In this document: positions 59,201-64,000 of the stretch, piece by piece
Layout: each line of letters starts with the position of its first letter
Numbering within the stretch: position 1 is the stretch's first letter
Assembly: GCA_039707655.1 (NCBI GenBank)
Contig: CM077676.1
Coordinates: 379,320,114 to 379,384,113, forward strand
DNA: 64,000 nucleotides
Direction: 5' to 3'
Origin: Elymus sibiricus
Lineage: Eukaryota; Streptophyta; Magnoliopsida; Poales; Poaceae
Program-made: the position numbers and the translations under genes
Notes under the pieces: generated by a model
The model's input: only the letters and a program-made list of their open reading frames with translations
What the model was told of the DNA's origin: nothing
The model's database searches: none

Positions 59201-60170
59201 GCAAGATACCTTATGCAATGGGCTAGAGTGTGTAAAACTCTAAATGAATTATGAAAATAAATACATACGGTAATACACCGATGGAAGGTATAGTAACATT
59301 TACTATATTCCCAACGCGTATCTAAACCTCACTCCGGCAAGTCTTTTAGGCCGTAGTAGTTCTTGCATCGAGTCGCAGCAGAATGCAATCGAGCGGGTAT
59401 CTTTGTGATCAACTCACAATACCCAAGAATTAGTGACTAACAATTTAATCACAATTCCCAAGAACTATTTCTTTGGCCAGCCTTCTATACATCAATAACT
59501 TGTATGACTTTCATACATGAGCTGGACATTCCAGTCTTCTCTCTTTTGCCTTTATACTTCTAACAGTTTAACTCTCAGTATTTCGCCTACTCTCAGAAGA
59601 AGCACTCAACTAAAGAGTGGCGTTAGCCCCGGACTTCCTAGGTGTATAAGTCACACTAACACCCTTTGGACATTTCCTTTCTCTTTAAGTTGTTGTTTTA
59701 TTCACCTTTCATCATATGACAGGCGTTCTTCTGGATCCCTCTGTTATTAGTCAAATGCATAGTAAACACTTTTACTAATAGTTTACAAAACAAACATTGC
59801 TTTGGATATCACATATCTTTTAGCCTTTGTTTGTGTCTGAAAATGATTTTCAGTTCCATGAATATCACATAGCTATCCCAAACTTTTGAAGTTTGGGTCT
59901 CATGGAAGCAAATATATTGCACTTGACCGTAACGGAATTCTAGCTTTTGGATCGAAGGACGAAAGTCACATTATCCATAGCATTAGCGGGAGAATACCAA
60001 AAGCATGCGAGAGGACAAAATCTTTCTCGGCACTTTTGAGGACAATCCTCACATTACGTTACCAACCGTAAAGTTTTAACCAGATATTTAACAGCTTATT
60101 CAATTTTAACAGGAAAGGTGGAAACGCGAGCCATTATTCTACAACTTTTACGCAAATTTCACTTTAGACA
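56280..60170 (-). pseudogene. Heavily degraded Copia gag-pol remnant
   Basis: Only short islands of the Copia polyprotein survive, in the right order on the minus strand. An integrase zinc-finger/core stretch lies at 58796-58614 (SFDYESSDTCNF, IGHKERATNLLVIIHFDVC). The linker KKVSGRTVQLDE lies near 58040-58000. An RNase H stretch lies at 56780-56585 (QVTVANSITKAKYVAAFKA). Between them are stops in all frames. A YVDD reverse-transcriptase core is not readable. Compare the same segments of the first Copia element, where they are continuous. Confidence 0.75.
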
Positions 60171-60179
60171 AAGTTCATA

Positions 60180-61508
60180 ATTAATTGCACTGAGAATTAA
60201 ACAAGTTAATTCTACAGTGCGCTCCCACTCAAATCAATATCTCTCATAATTGACAGTGAGTGATTCAAGACCCGCATTTCCATTCAACGCCACGGTTCGA
60301 GATGAACTCAAATGGCGCGAACTTCAATCGGTAGGCAAACTTGCCGATCACATCTCTATGTGATTCTTGTTCATCTTTCGATGCGTGTGTTCCGAGCTCA
60401 GGACTGTTATGCCTGAACGTCAAGACAACCAAGTGATCTTGCTGCGAGGTCTCAACTCACCCGCCTCACACTTCTCTAATCGTTCGCACCCATGGAGATC
60501 ATGTGATGCCCCGAAGAGATAGGTGCCGTGACGGTGCTACACTTGGGAGAACACTAACTACTTGATATTTTTGTGAGAGATTACCCTAATAAAAGCGACT
60601 ACCGCGCAATCAAGAAGGGTGCATCATAAGGGATTAACATCTCAGGCAATTCATAATAGCATGATATGGTATAGCCCTTTCTGACGGAGAAGTCTTTAAT
60701 TTCTTCGTCTTCGACATTCGCGTCGGTGTTCACCTTTGCGAAGATTGCCACCACCTTGTCGATGAACCAGATAATATTGCTATCTCTATAGCTAATAAAA
60801 TAAGTGCATTACATAAGGTTGACACGCAGGTCATTAAAGTGACAATCATATGGCTCCAGCCATCATGCCGAATCATGACACGCAGGTCATGTTAATTTAC
60901 ATTGTATAGTCATCTCATACATAATCGAATTAATATGAGAACTGCTATACCACATCACATGCACATCCTGCAAAACCAAGTTAGACGCCTCTAATCGGTT
61001 CATACAAAATTCCATTTTTCGTGGCTTCTAAGGTTTCGAAACAAACCGAAGCTACCAACGTCCATCATCAAGTATGATTATTCAAGTCGCTAGATTAACT
61101 TTACGGAGTGTATGAAACATGAGATAATAAAATCTCGAGCCCCATACTGAACTTCGTCATACGCATGACCCCCGTGCAGATCATATCTGCATTGCCCTTT
61201 CGTCTGCGAAATTTCATCTTTCTCTCTAACTATGGTGGAATTCAATGAACTGTTAGCACTTCGTTGATCAATCAGGATCGCGGATTGCCAGAACTTTGAA
61301 ACTCCACCATGCTGTTATCAAGATCAGAAATATGCAAATTCCAGGGAAGCAACAAGAACATCTGGTAACAGATTTCATCTGCTACCCGCACAAATAATTT
61401 TCAGTAATAGAACTCATCTACTACAAATTATATTGTGCAATACCCATACATCTCTATGTATTCTAGATCGTAACCTGCATCTACGCATAGCACGGCTCAT
61501 GATGCCAC
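60180..61508 (-). other. 5' leader of the second Copia element
   Basis: Closely similar to 33251-34636, including the cgctcccactcaaatcaata phrase and the gatgccac next to the LTR (diverged primer site). This region, like the LTRs, is far better conserved between the two Copia elements than their coding parts. Confidence 0.65.
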
Positions 61509-63683
61509 TGTAGGGGAACGCATCAGAAAACAAAAAAATTCGACCTACGCACCAGCCCAGGACCACTATGGACACTGCATACAAGGTTTTTGATCTTTTC
61601 ATTACCGACTCGTAGCGCAGCGGAAGTAGAGTCGATGACGATCGGCGGTGCAGATCCCCGCAGCTAGGATTTACAACCTCCCAACCGCGAGGATGTACTC
61701 CCTCGAATGCCCCTCGGATAGCCCTCCGGGAGGCAGTCAGACAGTCCCTCGGACGGTGTCGTGGACAGCCCTTCGGGAGGACCTTCGAAACTCGGACGGT
61801 CACTCGGACAGCCCTTCGGGAGGACCCTCGAAACTCGGACGGTCACCCGGACAGCCCTTCGGGAGGCACTCTCGAACTAAGACCGAAACTACGATCTCTC
61901 TACAGAGTTGCACACATACGGTGTCATCTATCCGGCAGGGCTTCGCCGTCCAGAACTAGTTCCCACCGGAACCCAGACAGCCTTTCGGCTCTACGAAACT
62001 ATTTCGCGGGGAGGGAGAGAAGAAGCCAGATAATTGCATGGCATGTGTATGTGAGAGAATTTCTGATTTTGGAGAGCCCTCTCCACCTCTATTTATAGGA
62101 GGAGCAAGGGGTAGAGGAAAGGGGTGAAAAAGACCAAAAGGGGCTCAAGATCTTTTCACCCAAATGCCACATAAGGGTGTGTGTAGAACATATCCACCAT
62201 GAGATGGAAGGAAACCCCAAGGGGGCCCCCCAACACCACCATGGACGAAATTTGGTGCTGCCCCCTTTGGGGGGCGGGGCGGCACTACCTTTCACACACC
62301 TTTCACTCTCACCAAAAGTGATTTTCTTCTAGAAAAAAAATCCCATTTGGAAACCAACCCATAAAGCACTTTCACTATTCACGAAGACATTTTTTTCGCG
62401 ACAGTTTGAACCGAAAATATTTATGTAGGCCTAGAACATTTCCAGTACCCACTAAAATAATTCTGGACGCATTCCGAAACATTTCCGGATCAATGATTTT
62501 CTTCAGCGAAAAGCAAACAAAGCGGTTCCGGCAGCTCCGGAACATTTCTGGTTTTTTTCTTTGAAAAATCCCAGAAGTTTCCAGAACAATTCTGGCACCC
62601 TCCAAGAATTTCCAGGCGTGTGCCGGAACCAATTTGACTTAATGGTATACCCTGAAACAACTTTTCAGTTTTACCGAAACCATTTCGGTGTTCTCTCCGG
62701 AACTTTTCCGTTGTCTCCGAAACTTTTCCGGTGACTTTCTCTCAGACTCCCTGTCTAGTATTCAGCAGATAGATGACCCTTAAGCGTGTGACCCTATAGG
62801 TTCGGTGAAGTATAGATATGACCGGAACACTTTCCGATCAATGATCAACATCGGAGCCGTGGACACCCATATTGACCCCTATACCCACACGAATGAATAT
62901 TCGAGTGAACCTCCAGTTGCCGTGTGCTATTCCTGTTGCTTCGCGATATGTTACAAATACCCGAGGTGAGAATCATCGGCATCCCTGTGGATCAACACTT
63001 GTCCACAATGCCAGTTACCTCGTTACCGGTTTTGTTCTCTTTTCTCGTTTCCGTGTTCCGGCATCCCTGTGATCAAATCACATTTGTGTCTGGCCAGACG
63101 ATGATGGATACCGTAACACCGAGAGGGCCCAGAGATATCTCTCCATCGTCGGAGGAGCAAATCCCAATCTTGAGCTATCAAGTCCCTTGACATACTTTCC
63201 CATGAACCCGTAAGCCGCCGTAATGGCCACCCAGTTACGGATGACGTTTAACAAACCCCAAAGTTCATGAAGCAAGCATGAAGAAACTCGACACTCTCAT
63301 GGTCTAAGGAATTATGCAAACATTAACTTTCTCTGTGTTATTAACCATTAACTTGTGACGAATGAATCTCATAGCATAACATCAATTCGGGTCGATTCAA
63401 CACAAGTGTTCTCCTAACATTGTGCCCTCAAAGTTGCCGGCATATCCATGCCCATGATCAGGAAAACAGAACCATCATGCAACACTTGAGCTAGTCTTAG
63501 AGGCCAGACTAGCAATACATTTTACCGTTTATTATTCCACACGTGCATACGAGTCTTCCTCCGAGCCTCGTGGTTATTGTAGACTCGAGAACCATAGCAG
63601 TTATAGCACGGAATATAAACTTAACTACAAACATGGAGATAAATAATAACATTTATTATTGCCTCTAGGGCATATCTCCTACA
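61509..63683 (-). repeat. 5' LTR of the second Copia element
   Basis: Partner of 54069-56240. The same 43-bp tandem repeat is at about 61763-61870. Confidence 0.9.
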
Positions 63684-63688
63684 GTAAT

Positions 63689-64000
63689 CCGTTAAGGAGA
63701 ACCAGGAGGAATCACCCTCGATGGTCCCCACTTAAAGGAGTTGCATGACAGAGTCATCATCGGGAAGGGGAGAGCGAGGAATCACCCTCTGCAATCACCA
63801 CCGATGTGCTATACTACAGAGATATCATCAGGAGTGCAGTACGAGGTATCACCCTCGGCACTTGATAGTAGCCCTACAGAGCCGTACAACTAAGGGGGTG
63901 TGCGGTGCTGTGACGGTCTCTGCATATCGACCACAATGATCGAGGTACTAGTAACAAAGCAGGGCATCAGGGACAAGGGTGAGGGGTCACTGATGGATCA
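63689..64000 (-). mobile_element. Inverted chromovirus-family LTR, second piece (runs off the window)
   Basis: Continues the LTR interrupted at 54068: gaggaatcaccctc motifs at about 63706 and 63777, and gaggtatcaccctcgg near 63844, are the reverse complement of the hairpin motifs at 11845-12050. Continues beyond 64000. Confidence 0.75.

Larger units (their letters stand above)
54069..63683 (-). mobile_element. Second Copia element, minus strand, intact LTRs but ruined coding region
   Basis: 9615 bp, flanked by gtaat on both sides (54064-54068 and 63684-63688). LTRs are 54069-56240 and 61509-63683 (2172 and 2175 bp), and by eye they differ at only a few dozen positions. Same termini, leader and purine tract as the first Copia element, so a related subfamily. 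The internal 5.3 kb has no frame longer than about 100 codons of pol. It looks like a non-autonomous copy. Confidence 0.88.

Noticed and set aside
1..64000. CRISPR arrays, prokaryotic operons, ribosomal or clear tRNA genes, integrated virus genomes
   Set aside because: None seen. Repeats here are LTRs, microsatellites or plant tandem repeats, and all reverse transcriptases belong to Gypsy or Copia retrotransposons.

Overview
The window is nuclear DNA from a grass of the wheat tribe (Triticeae). It is one intact metal-transport gene and one gene edge embedded in stacked LTR retrotransposons. The evidence is large, high-copy-type Athila (Sabrina/WHAM-like), Tekay-like chromovirus and Angela-like Copia elements with 1.4-4.2 kb LTRs, GT-AG spliced plant exons, and a P1B-ATPase that reads as the grass HMA2 protein. 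There is nothing bacterial, viral or CRISPR-like.

Layout, left to right. 1-148 is the first codons of an unidentified gene on the minus strand, with its promoter to the right. 544-1401 is the 3' LTR of a truncated Gypsy element. 1402-41103 is one old minus-strand Athila element (level 1). It was split by a plus-strand, pol-less Athila relative (level 2, 1706-37699). The level-2 3' LTR was in turn split twice: by a 17.6-kb chromovirus (9281-26914, level 3) and by a 9.6-kb minus-strand Copia element (27145-36752, level 3). The chromovirus 3' LTR itself carries a solo LTR (20706-24096, level 4). Target-site duplications found in the sequence (ggggc, cggag, gggcc, and cttgt/ctagt with one change) support each layer. 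Removing the inserts restores the level-2 3' LTR to 1396 bp, the same length as its 5' LTR.

41104-45700 is A/T-rich spacer with a ~317-bp tandem array (about five copies). 45738-51650 is the HMA2-like gene on the minus strand: nine exons, 926 codons, all P1B-ATPase motifs present, a His/Cys-rich tail, and a promoter region with a GA microsatellite. From 52580 to the right edge lies an inverted LTR of the same family as the chromovirus, split by a second Copia element (54069-63683, duplication gtaat). That element's LTRs are nearly identical, yet its coding region is wrecked.

Functionally, the only gene likely to serve the plant is the HMA2-like Zn/Cd-exporting ATPase, together with whatever gene begins at the left edge. 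The transposons are mostly dead. The first Copia is closest to intact, with two frameshifts. The level-2 Athila and the second Copia look like non-autonomous elements moved by enzymes supplied by relatives. Family names for the transposons are from memory of typical termini and should be taken as approximate. Exon boundaries and terminal coordinates were read directly from the sequence.
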